Assembly: GCA_018889975.1 (NCBI GenBank)
Contig: CP076546.1
Span: 4,619,001-4,683,000, forward strand
Reading direction: 5' to 3'
Origin: Bacillus sp. NP157
GTDB lineage: Bacteria; Pseudomonadota; Gammaproteobacteria; Xanthomonadales; Rhodanobacteraceae
Length of the DNA stretch: 64,000 nucleotides
The notes beneath the pieces were generated by a model, which was not told the origin of the DNA, did no database searches, and saw only the letters and a program-made list of their open reading frames with translations. Shown piece by piece: positions 47,238 to 59,744 of the stretch. The translations under genes were made by a program, and so were the position numbers. The stretch's first letter is position 1. Each line of letters begins with the position of its first letter.

Positions 47238-48208
47238 TGAGCACCACCCGTTTCCCGCGCCGTGTCACCGATGCCGCCGATTTCGGCCGCGTCGCCGTGG
47301 TCATGGGCGGCAACTCGGCCGAACGCGAAGTCTCGCTGAACTCGGGGCAGGGCGTGCTCGCCGCGCTGCGCTCCGCCGGCGTGGACGCCCATGCGATCGA
47401 CGGTATCCCGGCGCTGCTCGACGCCGTGCGCGCCGGCCACTTCGCCCGCGTGTTCAACATCCTGCACGGTGCGGGTGGCGAGAACGGCGAACTGCAGGGC
47501 GCCCTGCAGTCGCTCGGCGTGCCGTACACCGGTTCGGGCGTGCTGGGTTCGGCGCTGTCGCTGGACAAGGTCCGCGCCAAGCAGGTCTGGATCGCACTGG
47601 GCCTGCCGACGCCGAAGTTCGTCGCGCTGCCGCGCGGTGCCGACGTGCACGCCGCCGCGCGCCAGGTCGGTTTCCCGCTGATCGTGAAGCCGGCCTGGGA
47701 AGGTTCCAGCGTGGGCGTGACCCGCGTGTTCAAGGAAGCGGACCTGGACGACGCGGTCGAGCTGGCCCGCCGTTACCCGGGCGACCTGCTGATGGAAACC
47801 CTGATCGAAGGCGATGCACGGGAAGGTGGCGAGTTCACCGTCGGCATCGTCGGCCGTGACGTGCTGCCGACGATCAAGATCGTGCCGGCCGGCGAGTATT
47901 ACGACTACAACGCCAAGTACATCTCGGACGAAACGCAGTACCTCTGCCCGGGCCTGTCCGGCGCGGCGGAAGACGAGATGCGCGCGCTCGCGCTGCAGGC
48001 GTTCGATGCGCTGGACTGCTTCGGCTGGGGCCGCGTCGACGTGATGCGCGACCGCCATGGCAAGAACTGGCTGCTGGAAGTGAACACCGCGCCGGGCATG
48101 ACTTCGCATTCGCTGGTGCCGAAGGCCGCCGCCGTCGCTGGCCTGGATTACCCGGGCCTGTGCTGGCGCGTGCTGGAAACCTCCATGGAACGGGAGGCGT
48201 CGAAGTAA
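47237..48208 (+). CDS. ddl: D-alanine-D-alanine ligase
   Basis: 323 residues, ATP-grasp fold. N-terminal [79 protein letters not shown] and the metal-binding [20 protein letters not shown] (Asp, Glu, Asn) are all present. It makes the dipeptide used by MurF. Corresponds in position to ddlB of E. coli; linked to murC and ftsQ by TAATG overlaps. Confidence 0.95.
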   Translation: MSTTRFPRRVTDAADFGRVAVVMGGNSAEREVSLNSGQGVLAALRSAGVDAHAIDGIPALLDAVRAGHFARVFNILHGAGGENGELQGALQSLGVPYTGSGVLGSALSLDKVRAKQVWIALGLPTPKFVALPRGADVHAAARQVGFPLIVKPAWEGSSVGVTRVFKEADLDDAVELARRYPGDLLMETLIEGDAREGGEFTVGIVGRDVLPTIKIVPAGEYYDYNAKYISDETQYLCPGLSGAAEDEMRALALQAFDALDCFGWGRVDVMRDRHGKNWLLEVNTAPGMTSHSLVPKAAAVAGLDYPGLCWRVLETSMEREASK

Positions 48209-48948
48209 TGAAGGGAGCCGCCGCCACGCGGATCGTCGCATGGGCTATCGCCATCACCCTGGTGGCGTTGCCTGTCGTGGGCGTGATGCAGGGCTGGTTC
48301 GCCGTCGGCCGCTGGCCGGTGACGCAGCTGAAGGTGGAAGCGGAGTTCACCCACGTCAGCGCCGAGCAGATCCGCAGTGCCGCGATTCCCCTGTTGGGCA
48401 AGGGCTTCTTTGCCACCGACCTGGAAAACGTACGCAAGTCGATCGGCAACCTGCCGTGGGTGGAGTCGGTGGAAGTGCGCAAGCGCTGGCCCGACACGCT
48501 GCTGGTGCGTATCTACGAACGCCAGCCGTTCGCGCGCTGGAACGAAGATCGCCTGATCAGCCGCCAGGGCCAGGTGTTCGACGCACCCGGCGCCGACCAG
48601 ATGGGCGACCTGCCGCGACTGTCGGGCCCGGATTCGCGGCTGGCCGAAGTGGTGAGCTTCTATGCGCAGGTGCGCAAGGCCTTCGAAGGCCGGGCAGGGA
48701 TGTCGGTCGTCGGCGTATCGCTCACCCAGCGCGGCAGCTGGAGCGTGATCATGGATAGCGGCGCCGAGATCGTGATCGGCGACCGCGAGCAGGCCGATCG
48801 CCGGCTGGCCCGCTTCCTCGATGTCTACCCGCAACTCGTTGCAGGTCACCGTAGCGGTTTCGCTTACGCCGACCTGCGTTACACCAACGGATTCGCCATC
48901 CGGTGGCCGCCATCGGACAACACGGCCACCCCCAAGGTCGGAACCTGA
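48208..48948 (+). CDS. ftsQ: Cell division protein FtsQ
   Basis: 246 residues from ATG 48208. Short basic N terminus, one TM (TRIVAWAIAITLVALPVVGV), then a POTRA domain (WPVTQLKVEAEFTHVSAEQI ... VRKSIGNLPWVESVEVRKRW) and the FtsQ beta domain (PDTLLVRIYERQPFARWNED; LPRLSGPDS; VGVSLTQRGSWSVIMDSG). It recruits FtsB and FtsL at the divisome. Confidence 0.94.
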   Translation: MKGAAATRIVAWAIAITLVALPVVGVMQGWFAVGRWPVTQLKVEAEFTHVSAEQIRSAAIPLLGKGFFATDLENVRKSIGNLPWVESVEVRKRWPDTLLVRIYERQPFARWNEDRLISRQGQVFDAPGADQMGDLPRLSGPDSRLAEVVSFYAQVRKAFEGRAGMSVVGVSLTQRGSWSVIMDSGAEIVIGDREQADRRLARFLDVYPQLVAGHRSGFAYADLRYTNGFAIRWPPSDNTATPKVGT

Positions 48949-48956
48949 GCTAGAAC

Positions 48957-50192
48957 ATGAGAAACAAGAACGACAAACAGCTCGTCGTCGGCCTCGACAT
49001 CGGCACCTCCAAGGTGGTCGCCATCGTGGGCGAATACGAGCCGGGTGAAGCGATCGAGATCATCGGCATCGGCACGCACGTGTCGCGCGGCATGAAGCGC
49101 GGCTCGGTGGTCGACATCGAATCGACCGTGCACTCCATCCAGCGCGCGGTGGAAGAAGCCGAGCTGATGGCCGGCTGCGATATCCGCTCGGTGTACGCCT
49201 CGATCTCCGGTAGCCACCTGGAAACGCGCAACTCGCACGGCACCGCGGCCATCCGCGACCGCGAGGTGATGGCGGCCGACCTGGAGCAGGTGCTGGAAGC
49301 GGCGAGCGCCGTGGCGATCCCGGCCGACCGCAAGGTGCTCTACAAGGAATCGCAGGAATACCGCATCGACGGCCAGGACGGCATCCGCCATCCGGTCGGC
49401 ATGAGCGGCGTGCGCCTGGAAGCCAGCGTGCACCTGGTCACCGGTGCCGCCAGCGCGGTGCAGAACATCTCCAAGTGCATCCAGCGCTGCGGCCTGTCGG
49501 TCGACGAACTGGTGCCCGCCGCGGTGGCCAGCGCGAAGGCCGTGCTGACCGAAGACGAACTCGAACTCGGCGTGTGCCTGGTCGACATCGGCGCCGGCAC
49601 CACCGACATCGCGATCTATACGCAGGGTGCGATCCGTTACACCAAGTCGCTGCCGGTCGGCGGTGACCAGGTAACGAACGACATCGCGTATGGCGTGCAC
49701 ACACCAACTGCTCACGCGGAAGAGATCAAAATCAAATACGCGTGTGCGCTCGCCCAGCTTGCCCACGCGGAAGAGACCATCCAGGTGCCGAGCGTGGGCG
49801 ATCGCCCGCCGCGTCGCCTGGCCCGCCAGGCGCTCGCGCAGTCGGTGCAGGCACGCTACGAGGAAATCTTCGAGATGGTGCAGGACGAACTGCGCCGCTC
49901 GGGTTACGAAAGCCTCGTCGCCGCCGGCATCGTGCTGACCGGTGGCGCGGCGCGCATGGAAGGCGCGCTCGAACTGGCCGAGGAGATCTTCCACAAGATG
50001 GTTCGCATCGGCGTGCCGCAACACGTGTCGGGCCTGGGCGACGTGGTCTCCAGCGAATTGCATTCCACCGGCGTCGGCCTGCTGCTGCACGGTTCGCGCG
50101 CCACCGGCGGCGTGCGCCATTCGAATTCGGCGGCAGGCAACGTCGGCAACATGGTCGAGAAGTTCCGTAGCTGGTTTACCAAGAACTTCTAA
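48957..50192 (+). CDS. ftsA: Cell division protein FtsA
   Basis: 411 residues, actin-like ATPase. LVVGLDIGTSKVVAIVGEYE is phosphate loop 1, VDIGAGTTDIAIYTQGAIRY phosphate loop 2, and VLTGGAARMEGALELAEEIF the adenosine motif; the SHS2-like 1C domain lies at ~85-165. The C-terminal membrane-targeting amphipathic helix is MVEKFRSWFTKNF. It anchors FtsZ to the membrane. No strong ribosome site; 8 bp after ftsQ. Confidence 0.96.
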   Translation: MRNKNDKQLVVGLDIGTSKVVAIVGEYEPGEAIEIIGIGTHVSRGMKRGSVVDIESTVHSIQRAVEEAELMAGCDIRSVYASISGSHLETRNSHGTAAIRDREVMAADLEQVLEAASAVAIPADRKVLYKESQEYRIDGQDGIRHPVGMSGVRLEASVHLVTGAASAVQNISKCIQRCGLSVDELVPAAVASAKAVLTEDELELGVCLVDIGAGTTDIAIYTQGAIRYTKSLPVGGDQVTNDIAYGVHTPTAHAEEIKIKYACALAQLAHAEETIQVPSVGDRPPRRLARQALAQSVQARYEEIFEMVQDELRRSGYESLVAAGIVLTGGAARMEGALELAEEIFHKMVRIGVPQHVSGLGDVVSSELHSTGVGLLLHGSRATGGVRHSNSAAGNVGNMVEKFRSWFTKNF

Positions 50193-50325
50193 ACGCTTCA
50201 CCGGATCGTCGGTGCCCGATGGAAGGGGGGCGCCGGGGCAAGAGGATGGCCCGCAACCCATGGCCGACAGGAGTCGGGCACGGGACATAAACCAAAAAAA
50301 CTAAAAGTTCTGCGGAGGACGGGAA

Positions 50326-51513
50326 ATGTTTGAACTCATCGAAAAGCTGGCACCGAACGCGGTTATCAAGGTCATCGGCGTGGGTGGTGGTGGCGGTAAC
50401 GCCGTGGCCCACATGGTCAACTCCAATATCGAAGGCGTCGAATTCGTCGTCGCCAACACCGACGCGCAGGCCATGAAGACCTGCGGCGGGCGGACGCACC
50501 TGCAGCTCGGCGGCAACGTCACCAAGGGCCTGGGCGCCGGCGCGAATCCGGAAGTGGGCCGCCAGGCCGCGCTGGAAGATCGCGAGCGCATCGAAGAAAT
50601 GCTCGAAGGCGCCGACATGGTGTTCATCACCTGCGGCATGGGCGGTGGCACCGGTACCGGCGCTGCGCCGGTGGTGGCACAGCTGGCGAAGGAAAAGGGC
50701 ATCCTCACCGTTGCCGTGGTGACCAAGCCGTTCCCGTTCGAAGGCCGTCGCCGCATGCAGGTCGCCCTGAAGGGTATCGAAGACCTGTCGCAGCACGTCG
50801 ATTCGCTGATCACCGTGCCGAACGAAAAGCTGCTCTCGGTGCTCGGTCGCGAAGTGACCCTGCTCAACGCGTTCAAGGCCGCCAACGACGTGCTGCTCGG
50901 CGCCGTCCAGGGCATCGCCGACCTGATCACGGCCCCGGGCCTGATCAACGTCGACTTTGCCGACGTCCGCACCGTCATGAGCGAGATGGGCATGGCGATG
51001 ATGGGTTCGGGTACCGCCCGCGGCGACGACCGCGCCCAGGCTGCCGCCGAGTCCGCCATCAACAACCCGCTGCTGGAAGACGTGAACCTTGCCGGCGCCT
51101 GCGGCATCCTGGTGAACGTCACGGCCGGTCCGAACCTGACCATGCGCGAGTTCGACGAGATCGGCCGCGTGATCCACGACTTCGCTTCGGAAGACGCGAC
51201 CGTGGTGATCGGCACCTCGCTCGACCCGGACATGCAGGACGACGTGCGCGTCACCGTCGTGGCCACCGGCCTGAACCGCGGCGTCGCGGCGAAGCAGCCG
51301 GCACGCCAGCCGGTGCAGCAGCACGTTGAAATGCGCCAGCGTCCGCGTCCGGTCGTGCTGCGCACGGGCACGGGTAACGAAGTGGTCGATTACGCCCACA
51401 GCGAGCCGGTGCCCTCGGTCCGCTCGGAAGCCGCCCCGGCGCCGTCGAAGAACAGCGAGCCGGCGATCGATTATCTCGATATCCCGGCTTTCCTGCGTCG
51501 CCAGGCCGACTAA
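50326..51513 (+). CDS. ftsZ: Cell division GTPase FtsZ
   Basis: 395 residues. The tubulin signature GMGGGTGTGAAPV is at ~105-117, the N-terminal KVIGVGGGGGNAVAHM and the T7 loop region NVDFADVRTVM are intact, and the conserved C-terminal peptide IDYLDIPAFLRRQAD, which binds FtsA and ZipA, is at the end after a ~50-residue variable linker. GCGGAGGACGGG just upstream is a strong ribosome site. The 133-bp gap after ftsA is the first real gap in the cluster and may hold an extra ftsZ promoter. Confidence 0.98.
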   Translation: MFELIEKLAPNAVIKVIGVGGGGGNAVAHMVNSNIEGVEFVVANTDAQAMKTCGGRTHLQLGGNVTKGLGAGANPEVGRQAALEDRERIEEMLEGADMVFITCGMGGGTGTGAAPVVAQLAKEKGILTVAVVTKPFPFEGRRRMQVALKGIEDLSQHVDSLITVPNEKLLSVLGREVTLLNAFKAANDVLLGAVQGIADLITAPGLINVDFADVRTVMSEMGMAMMGSGTARGDDRAQAAAESAINNPLLEDVNLAGACGILVNVTAGPNLTMREFDEIGRVIHDFASEDATVVIGTSLDPDMQDDVRVTVVATGLNRGVAAKQPARQPVQQHVEMRQRPRPVVLRTGTGNEVVDYAHSEPVPSVRSEAAPAPSKNSEPAIDYLDIPAFLRRQAD

Positions 51514-51885
51514 CCGGCACCAACGTCTAACCAGGCACGTCATGGAAGACGTGGGGCCTGGCCCGGCATGATGCCGGGCCGCCCGGGTACCCCGCCGCCG
51601 TTCCCGTCCGGGCGGCGGGGCACTCCCGTGCCCCCCAAGGGAAATCGGTTCCGCCGTAGGAGCGCCCTGTGCGCGACGGATCGCGGCCCCGATGGGCTTT
51701 GCTGTGTCAACCCGGCGACTTCACGGGCGTTTAATGTTCGGTCTCAAATGAGAACCGATCTCACCAATTGCTGAAGGGTTGGTGAAAGCTCGGCCTAACT
51801 GTACTGGCCAGTTTGTTTATTCCGAGGTTAAGACTGTGTTAGCATCTCCGCTACACATGGCTGCTGCCACCAAGGTTTGACCCAT
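51514..51885. other. Non-coding interval between ftsZ and lpxC
   Basis: Two GC hairpins follow ftsZ (GGCCCGGCATGATGCCGGGCC at ~51556, and CCCCGCCGCC...GGCGGCGGGG at ~51590-51620), neither with a T run. A degenerate REP lies at 51656-51678. The last ~120 bases are AT-richer (TTTGTTTATTCCGAGGTTAA) and probably hold the lpxC promoter; I could not fix its boxes. Confidence 0.5.
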
Positions 51886-52797
51886 ATGATCAAGCAGCGC
51901 ACGCTTAAAAATGTCATCCGCGCGACCGGCGTCGGCCTGCATACCGGCGACAAGGTCTACATGACGCTCCGTCCCGCCGCGCCGAACACGGGTATCGTGT
52001 TCCGCCGCACTGACCTCAACCCGCCGGTTGAGCTCAAGTCGCGCCCGGAGAACGTCGGTGACACGCGCCTGTCCACCACGCTTACCAATGGCGATGTCCG
52101 CGTCTCGACGGTTGAGCATCTGCTCTCGGCGATGGCGGGCCTCGGCATCGACAACGCTTATGTCGACCTCTCGGCGCCCGAAGTGCCGATCATGGACGGC
52201 AGCGCCGGTCCGTTCGTGTTCCTGATCCAGTCCGCTGGCATCGAGGAGCAGGAGGCGCCGAAGCGTTTCATCCGTATCAAGAAGCCGGTCGTGGTTCGCG
52301 ACGGCGACAAGTGGGCGAAGCTCGAGCCGTTCGACGGCTTCAAGGTGGGCTTCTCGGTCGAGTTCGACCACCCGCTGTTCAACAAGCGCAATTCCCGGGC
52401 CGAGATGGATTTCTCGACCACGTCGTTCGTCAAGGAAGTCAGCCGCGCCCGCACCTTCGGTTTCATGCGTGACATCGAAGCCCTGCGCGAGCGCAACCTG
52501 ACCCTGGGCGGTTCGATGGATAACGCCGTGGTCCTGGACGACTATCGCGTGCTGAATGAAGACGGCCTTCGTTATGACAACGAGTTCGTCAAGCACAAGA
52601 TCCTCGACGCGATCGGCGATATCTACATGCTGGGCCACAGCCTGATCGGTGCGTACAGCGCGCACAAGTCGGGTCACGAGCTGAACAACAAGCTGCTCCG
52701 CCAGCTGATGGCTGACCAGGCTGCCTGGGAAGAAGTGAGCTTCAAGGATCCGGCCAAGGCGCCGATTTCCTACGCCCACCCCGCGCAAGCCGTCTAA
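51886..52797 (+). CDS. lpxC: UDP-3-O-acyl-N-acetylglucosamine deacetylase LpxC
   Basis: 303 residues. ATG 51886 opens the canonical [19 protein letters not shown]; a TTG at 51877 is unlikely. Zinc ligands His78 ([10 protein letters not shown]), His237 and Asp241 ([10 protein letters not shown]) and the catalytic His264 (SGHELNNK) are in standard positions. It commits the cell to lipid A synthesis. It keeps its usual place after ftsZ but with its own 370-bp upstream region. Confidence 0.97.
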   Translation: MIKQRTLKNVIRATGVGLHTGDKVYMTLRPAAPNTGIVFRRTDLNPPVELKSRPENVGDTRLSTTLTNGDVRVSTVEHLLSAMAGLGIDNAYVDLSAPEVPIMDGSAGPFVFLIQSAGIEEQEAPKRFIRIKKPVVVRDGDKWAKLEPFDGFKVGFSVEFDHPLFNKRNSRAEMDFSTTSFVKEVSRARTFGFMRDIEALRERNLTLGGSMDNAVVLDDYRVLNEDGLRYDNEFVKHKILDAIGDIYMLGHSLIGAYSAHKSGHELNNKLLRQLMADQAAWEEVSFKDPAKAPISYAHPAQAV

Positions 52798-52817
52798 TCC
52801 CGGCCTGCCCGCCGAAG

Positions 52818-52845
52818 ACGCCGCCCCCGGGCGGCGTTTTCGTTT
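52818..52845 (+). terminator. Intrinsic terminator of lpxC
   Basis: CGCCGCC-CCCG-GGCGGCG stem followed by TTTTCGTTT. The composite repeat array begins within a few bases of it. Confidence 0.85.
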
Positions 52846-52848
52846 ATG

Positions 52849-53235
52849 CGGTTGCCGCTTGCGCGGCCATGCCCGACTAACCGCCGCCCCGTAGGAGCGC
52901 GCCTGCGCGCGATTGGGTCCGCGCGGGCGCTCGTACGTGGCCGCAGGACAGCCCTCGGTGCCTACCCTCGCTGCTCAGACAGGTCCTCCGCGCTCGATAA
53001 GGTTGGCCGCAGCCGCGGCCCATGTATTTGATTGCCCTGCGGGCGCTCGCTTGTGCGGAACTCGCCTCGAGGGTAGGCGCCGAGGGCTCTCCTCATCCTT
53101 GCCGCGACCGGGTCGGAGAGCCCAGGTGCCGGCACCCCGCCTGACGGCACAGCACTTGTAGGAGCGCGCCTGCGCGCGAACAGCCAACAGCGCGGCAACG
53201 CCGCTCAGCCAATTGCCATCAATTTGCATCGAACG
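52849..53235 (+). repeat. Composite REP/TIR element 3 (short core, forward)
   Basis: It starts GCGGTTGCCGC right after the lpxC terminator, then REP (52889-52911), linker, a core of 143 bp (52948-53090) with the family's terminal inverted repeats, right linker, and a second REP (53158-53180). The inner part of the core differs from the long type (GGCCGCAGCCGCGGCC hairpin) but the ends match. Right limit approximate. Confidence 0.85.
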
Positions 53236-53800
53236 AAGGTCCAGGCCTAATCGCCCCGCCGGCGATGATTTCGATCAACGCGAAGGGTGGTGGCAATGAC
53301 CCACGAAGAACGCTGTCGCCGGGTGAACCGCTGGCCTGCATGAATGCATAGCCTCATTCGCTCGGAGCCGAGTTGAGGGTTCGCGCGCGGGCGCGCTCCT
53401 GCAAGAGCTGGCGCGGCGTCAGGGATGCCGACGGCGCGGCTGTCCATCCAGTTCGCGACACGGATGAAGACAGCCCTCGGTGCCTACCCTCGAGGCGAGT
53501 TCGTGGCGGCGAGGGGGGCGGGCGGGAAAAGCCCGAAGGGGGCCGGCCACGATGGCCGGCCGTTCTTGCCGAGGCAGGATGCCGAGTCAAGAACCTCCGC
53601 CCGGCAGCCGGTGCGCGGCCGTAGGCCAATAAGAAAACGGGCTGCGGAGCAGCCCCTCCCTGTCGCACGCCAGAACGCTGTCTGAGCAGCGAGGGTAGGC
53701 ACCGAGGGCTGTCCTGCGGCCACGTATGAGCGCCGCGCGGACGGCATTCGCGCGCAGGCGCGCTCCTACAAGGGCGAAACGTGATCGGGGTCACGTTCGT
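53236..53800 (-). repeat. Composite REP/TIR element 4 (long core, reverse)
   Basis: Left spacer GACCCACGAAGAACGCTGTC (53298 on) is the reverse complement of sequence at ~23800. It is followed by REP (53380-53402), linker, a core of 243 bp (53470-53712) with both terminal inverted repeats, linker and REP (53747-53769). With element 3 it forms a ~0.95-kb array that is an inverted relative of the 23.3-24.4 kb array. No gene is supported between lpxC and dciA. Confidence 0.85.
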
Positions 53801-53912
53801 GATTTTTATGTGGAGGCCGGGTGTTCGGGGCGTGTAGGCGTGCTATAAAGTTCGCCCGCCGGACGATCCGGTGGGTCTTACGGATCGACATGGGTCGAAC
53901 GTAAGTAACGGA

Positions 53913-54371
53913 TTACTCAGGCTTATCGGCCACGGAGGCCAAATCAAGGAAGAGATCCCGCAACGTGGGATCGGAAAGTGACGCCGCAGCCGCCCGCAGA
54001 TGCCGGGCAGCCCCGGCGGAAAGCGGTTTGAGCGGGTCGGGGCCTGGTGCCTCGACCGGCAGGGGGGCCACTTTCACGGCAACCGAGAAGGCCTTCGCGC
54101 CAATGGCGCGGGAAGCTTCAAGGATCTGCGCCTGGTACAGGCGCACCCGCGAAGCCCAGGCCGACGAGGGCGCAAGGAAGACGAGCCTGCCGTCGCGCAG
54201 GTCCGCAAGGCGGACGTGGTCGCGCAACGGCGCAGGCAACGTCGCGCGCAGCTTGCGGTCCAGTGTGTCGAGCTCGCGAGCCCGTTCGGCGAGCCTGGCG
54301 ACAGGCCCGACGTCGGCGATGGACTTGAGTCCACGCGTAGGGCGGCGGGTTGACTGGGACGGCGGTGGCAT
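53913..54371 (-). CDS. dciA: DciA-like helicase loader (DUF721)
   Basis: 152 residues. DUF721 pattern: RLAERARELDTLDRKLRATL, PLRDHVRLADLRDGRLVFLA, SSAWASRVRLYQAQIL, i.e. a KH-like N-terminal domain ending near residue 100; the C-terminal ~50 residues are helical and variable. DciA loads the DnaB helicase in bacteria without DnaC. The position between lpxC and secA, divergent from an M23 peptidase gene, is shared with pseudomonads and xanthomonads. Confidence 0.85.
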   Translation of the reverse strand: MPPPSQSTRRPTRGLKSIADVGPVARLAERARELDTLDRKLRATLPAPLRDHVRLADLRDGRLVFLAPSSAWASRVRLYQAQILEASRAIGAKAFSVAVKVAPLPVEAPGPDPLKPLSAGAARHLRAAAASLSDPTLRDLFLDLASVADKPE

Positions 54372-54404
54372 TAGACCGGCTGGAACTTATTCGATAAAGA
54401 ACGT

Positions 54405-55322
54405 ATGCAGATCATACTCGTGTCACGCGGCCGAAAAGGCCCAAAAACGCTCGACCTCGCTTGCCGGCGCCTGCGCTGCAAGGTCGCGGTCATGGCGATC
54501 GCTGGTGTCGTCGGCGTCGCCGGCGTCGGTGCGGCCCTGGCCCTGGCCATCGCCGGCCCCCGCCATCCGGTGGCGAGCGCCGCCCAGGCCGATCCGGCCG
54601 CCCGCCTTGCGAAGATCGAGGCTGACTCCCAGCGCGACATCGACGCCCTGGCCGTCAAGCTCGGCCAGCTCCAGGCCCAGTCGATCCGTCTCAACGCCCT
54701 CGGCGAGCGCCTGACCCAGGTCGGCAAGCTCGACGACGGTGAGTTCAACTTCAACGAGGATCCGGGCCAGGGTGGCCCCGAACTGACCACTACCAGCGAC
54801 GCCACGGCGCTCGCCCCGGCCAGCCTCAACCAGGATATCGACGACCTGGCCGGGCAGTTCGATGCCCAGCAGGCCCAGCTCGAAGCCCTGCGCGACCTGC
54901 TACTCGACCGCAAGATCGAATCCAGCCTGCGTCCCACCGGGATGCCGGTGAACGGCTACATTTCGTCCTTCTTCGGTGGCCGGCCCGATCCGTTCAGCGG
55001 GCACAGCGCCCGCCATACGGGCATCGACATCGCCGCGCCGACCGGTACCCCGGTCACCGCGGTGGCCGAGGGCATGGTGACCTTCGCCGGCCAGCGCAAC
55101 GGCTACGGCGACGTGATCGAGATCGACCACGGCAACGGCTACATGACCCGCTACGCCCACAACAGCAAGCTGGTCGCCAGCGTGGGCCAGCGCGTGCACG
55201 TCGGCGACACGATCGCCCGCGCAGGCTCCACCGGCCGCTCGACCGGGTCGCACGTGCATTTCGAGGTCTGGTACCACGATCACGTGGTCAATCCGCTGGC
55301 CTTCGTTCGCAGCCACCGTTGA
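54405..55322 (+). CDS. M23 family metallopeptidase (LytM domain)
   Basis: 305 residues. N-terminal TM (VMAIAGVVGVAGVGAALALA), a coiled coil (~65-165, with SQRDIDALAVKLGQLQAQS), and a C-terminal LytM domain with zinc ligands in HTGIDIAAPTGTPV (HxxxD) and HVHFE (HxH), so it should be an active peptidoglycan endopeptidase in the periplasm. AYAHNSKLVASVGQRV-type motif (RYAHNSKL) is also conserved. It lies between dciA and secA as in related genera. Confidence 0.93.
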   Translation: MQIILVSRGRKGPKTLDLACRRLRCKVAVMAIAGVVGVAGVGAALALAIAGPRHPVASAAQADPAARLAKIEADSQRDIDALAVKLGQLQAQSIRLNALGERLTQVGKLDDGEFNFNEDPGQGGPELTTTSDATALAPASLNQDIDDLAGQFDAQQAQLEALRDLLLDRKIESSLRPTGMPVNGYISSFFGGRPDPFSGHSARHTGIDIAAPTGTPVTAVAEGMVTFAGQRNGYGDVIEIDHGNGYMTRYAHNSKLVASVGQRVHVGDTIARAGSTGRSTGSHVHFEVWYHDHVVNPLAFVRSHR

Positions 55323-55456
55323 GACGGACTTGAATGGCGGCCTTGCGCCGCCATTAAAAGGCAAGTTGAGGGGCGCCCGTAGTATGATCGTCCCTTCGTG
55401 CCCGGCGGGTTTTGCCCCGTACGGCATTCCCTTTTTGTTTCAGATCCGGATGATCG

Positions 55457-58162
<2,706 letters not shown>

Positions 58163-58168
58163 CCCACG

Positions 58169-58198
58169 AAAAACCCGCCCCCCGGCGGGTTTTTCTTT
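58169..58198 (+). terminator. Intrinsic terminator of secA
   Basis: AAAAACCCGCC-CCCC-GGCGGGTTTTT stem followed by CTTT, 7 bases after the stop. Confidence 0.9.
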
Positions 58199-58200
58199 AT

Positions 58201-58590
58201 GCGGTTGCCGCTGGCGCGGCCATGCCCCACCGCCTCCGGCCGCGCTACCACGGCCGTCGGCCGAACCGCTGCCCTGTAGGAGCGCGCCTGCGCGCGATGG
58301 CCGTCCGCGCGGCGCTCGTACCTGCACGCAGGACAGCCCTCGGTGCCTACCCTCGCTGCTCAGACAGCGTTCTGGCGTGCGACAGGGAGGGGCTGCTCCG
58401 CAGCCCGTATTCTTATTGGCCTACGGCCGCGCACCGGGTGCCGGGCGGAGGTTCTTGATTCGGCATCCTGCCTCAACAAGAACGGCCGGCCATCGTGGCC
58501 GGCCCCCTTCGGGCTTTTTCCGCCCGCCACCCTCGCCGCCACGAACTCGCCTCGAGGGTAGGCACCGAGGGCTGTCTTCATCCCTGAGGG
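58201..58590 (+). repeat. Composite REP/TIR element 5 (long core, forward)
   Basis: Begins GCGGTTGCCGC directly after the secA terminator, then CGGCC palindromes, REP (58276-58298), linker, and a core of 243 bp (58333-58575) with perfect terminal inverted repeats and the same two inner hairpins as elements 1, 2 and 4. The usual right linker and second REP are missing: HEPN-cassette sequence follows within ~15 bp. Confidence 0.87.
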
Positions 58591-58612
58591 GGCGGGTAGG
58601 GAGAAACAAGAG

Positions 58613-59185
58613 CTATGGGCGCGAAGCCTCGTGAGGCCTGTCGCGTCGCCTGTCAGTGGTGGTGTCGAACTTGAATGCGCAGCAATTGATAGCGCCTTCC
58701 ACGATGGCGGCGATCTCATAAAAGGTCGTGGCATTCGGTCGCCGCTTTGGCAGCCAGTATTCGCCATGCGCCAGCCAATGCCGAAACTCGTAAGCCGTGC
58801 CTATCCTGTTGTATTCGACATGGCTGAGGTGACCCTCTTTGAGCCATGTCTTAACAAGGTCGTCCATAAGCGCGGCTTTGCGGCGCTTGCGGTGAAAGAC
58901 TCGGATGAGCCTCCTGGATAAAGGATCCTTGAGCTTGCGCTTTGCACGATAGAGGTAGTCGACCCGAAAGGACGCTTCGAGACAGGCCATGAGCGATATG
59001 ACGCCCTGCCTGCCGAGGCGGTTGATCGTGTCTCGCCGCGTGTTGCTCAGTTCGAGGTCGTTGGCCCCTTCGAATGTGTCGCGCGTGCAAAAGGCGACTT
59101 CGACGGCGCCTCTGACCAGGTCATGGTGATTCACAACCTCACGATATGTCGGAAAGCGCGGACTGACCGAAAAAATATCATCCAT
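58613..59185 (-). CDS. HEPN-domain protein, candidate RNase toxin or defence effector
   Basis: 190 residues from ATG 59185, which overlaps the upstream stop by 8 bp (ATGGATGA). Mostly helical. The C-terminal half holds FRHWLAHGEYW, an R-x4-H motif (Arg135, His140) typical of HEPN ribonucleases; the Lys/Arg-rich segment at ~80-105 could contact nucleic acid. The opening helices (TYREVVNHHDLVRGAVEVAF) and the central RDTINRLGRQGVISLMACLE also fit a HEPN bundle. HEPN proteins serve as toxins, RNA-cleaving defence effectors or accessory factors. GC is visibly lower than in neighbouring genes. Translation coupled to the partner gene. No family name is recognised. Confidence 0.7.
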   Translation of the reverse strand: MDDIFSVSPRFPTYREVVNHHDLVRGAVEVAFCTRDTFEGANDLELSNTRRDTINRLGRQGVISLMACLEASFRVDYLYRAKRKLKDPLSRRLIRVFHRKRRKAALMDDLVKTWLKEGHLSHVEYNRIGTAYEFRHWLAHGEYWLPKRRPNATTFYEIAAIVEGAINCCAFKFDTTTDRRRDRPHEASRP

Positions 59186-59744
59186 GCGCAACGGCGATGA
59201 TTGCGTCGGTGAGGCTCGTCTCAGTCAGCTCTCGATAGTGGATGTTCGGCGGGTTGGGCGAAACCTTCCAGACGAAACTTTGTACCTTTCGCAGATCGGC
59301 GGCATACGCTGCGGTGGCATCGCGTTCTCGCAACGCTCCCCGTGCCGCTGCGAGCATGGGTTTGGTTGCGTCTGGAGCGACAAGGACAAAGGGCAGGGTA
59401 TCCCGGCCGCCGACCAGGTCGACTCGCCCCAGCACCCCGAAAAGATAGGTGCCTACGGGAATGAATTCGGCGTCGGAATGCCCGAAGTCGAGCCTGAGTG
59501 TTGGAGCCTTGTAGTTCCCTAAGGGATCTTCATAGGCGTTGATCGAGCCTCGTTGGATTCGGAACTTGCCGCGTTCCACGTACTCGTCCAGCGAGGTTTC
59601 AACGGTCGCATACAGGTCTTCGACCCTGGCCAACCAGGCCTTCCTTCGAACGTCGATGTTGCCGTACGCCGTCCGGCGTTCACGCTGACGATCCAGAAAG
59701 GCTTCGAACTTCTCGTTATGCATGTGCAGTTCCATCGCGCGCAC
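59178..59744 (-). CDS. Unknown partner of the HEPN protein
   Basis: 188 residues from GTG 59744, chosen because GAGGAG precedes it at 5 bases; ATG 59735 and TTG 59783 are alternatives. The N terminus is helical and charged (FEAFLDRQRERRTAYG, RKAWLARVEDLYATVETSLD). The middle looks beta-rich (LRLDFGHSDAEFIPVGTYLF, GVLGRVDLVGG, LPFVLVAPDA), and the end is FVWKVSPNPPNIHYRELTET. No known motif is recognised. Gene order (this first, HEPN second, overlapping) resembles toxin-antitoxin or sensor-effector pairs; that is inference. Base composition is AT-richer than the flanks. Confidence 0.65.
   Translation of the reverse strand: MRAMELHMHNEKFEAFLDRQRERRTAYGNIDVRRKAWLARVEDLYATVETSLDEYVERGKFRIQRGSINAYEDPLGNYKAPTLRLDFGHSDAEFIPVGTYLFGVLGRVDLVGGRDTLPFVLVAPDATKPMLAAARGALRERDATAAYAADLRKVQSFVWKVSPNPPNIHYRELTETSLTDAIIAVAHG

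Noticed and set aside
51800-51850. Sigma-70 promoter for lpxC (TTGTTT...TTAGCAT)
   Set aside because: Candidate boxes have 22-bp or poor spacing; left unassigned.
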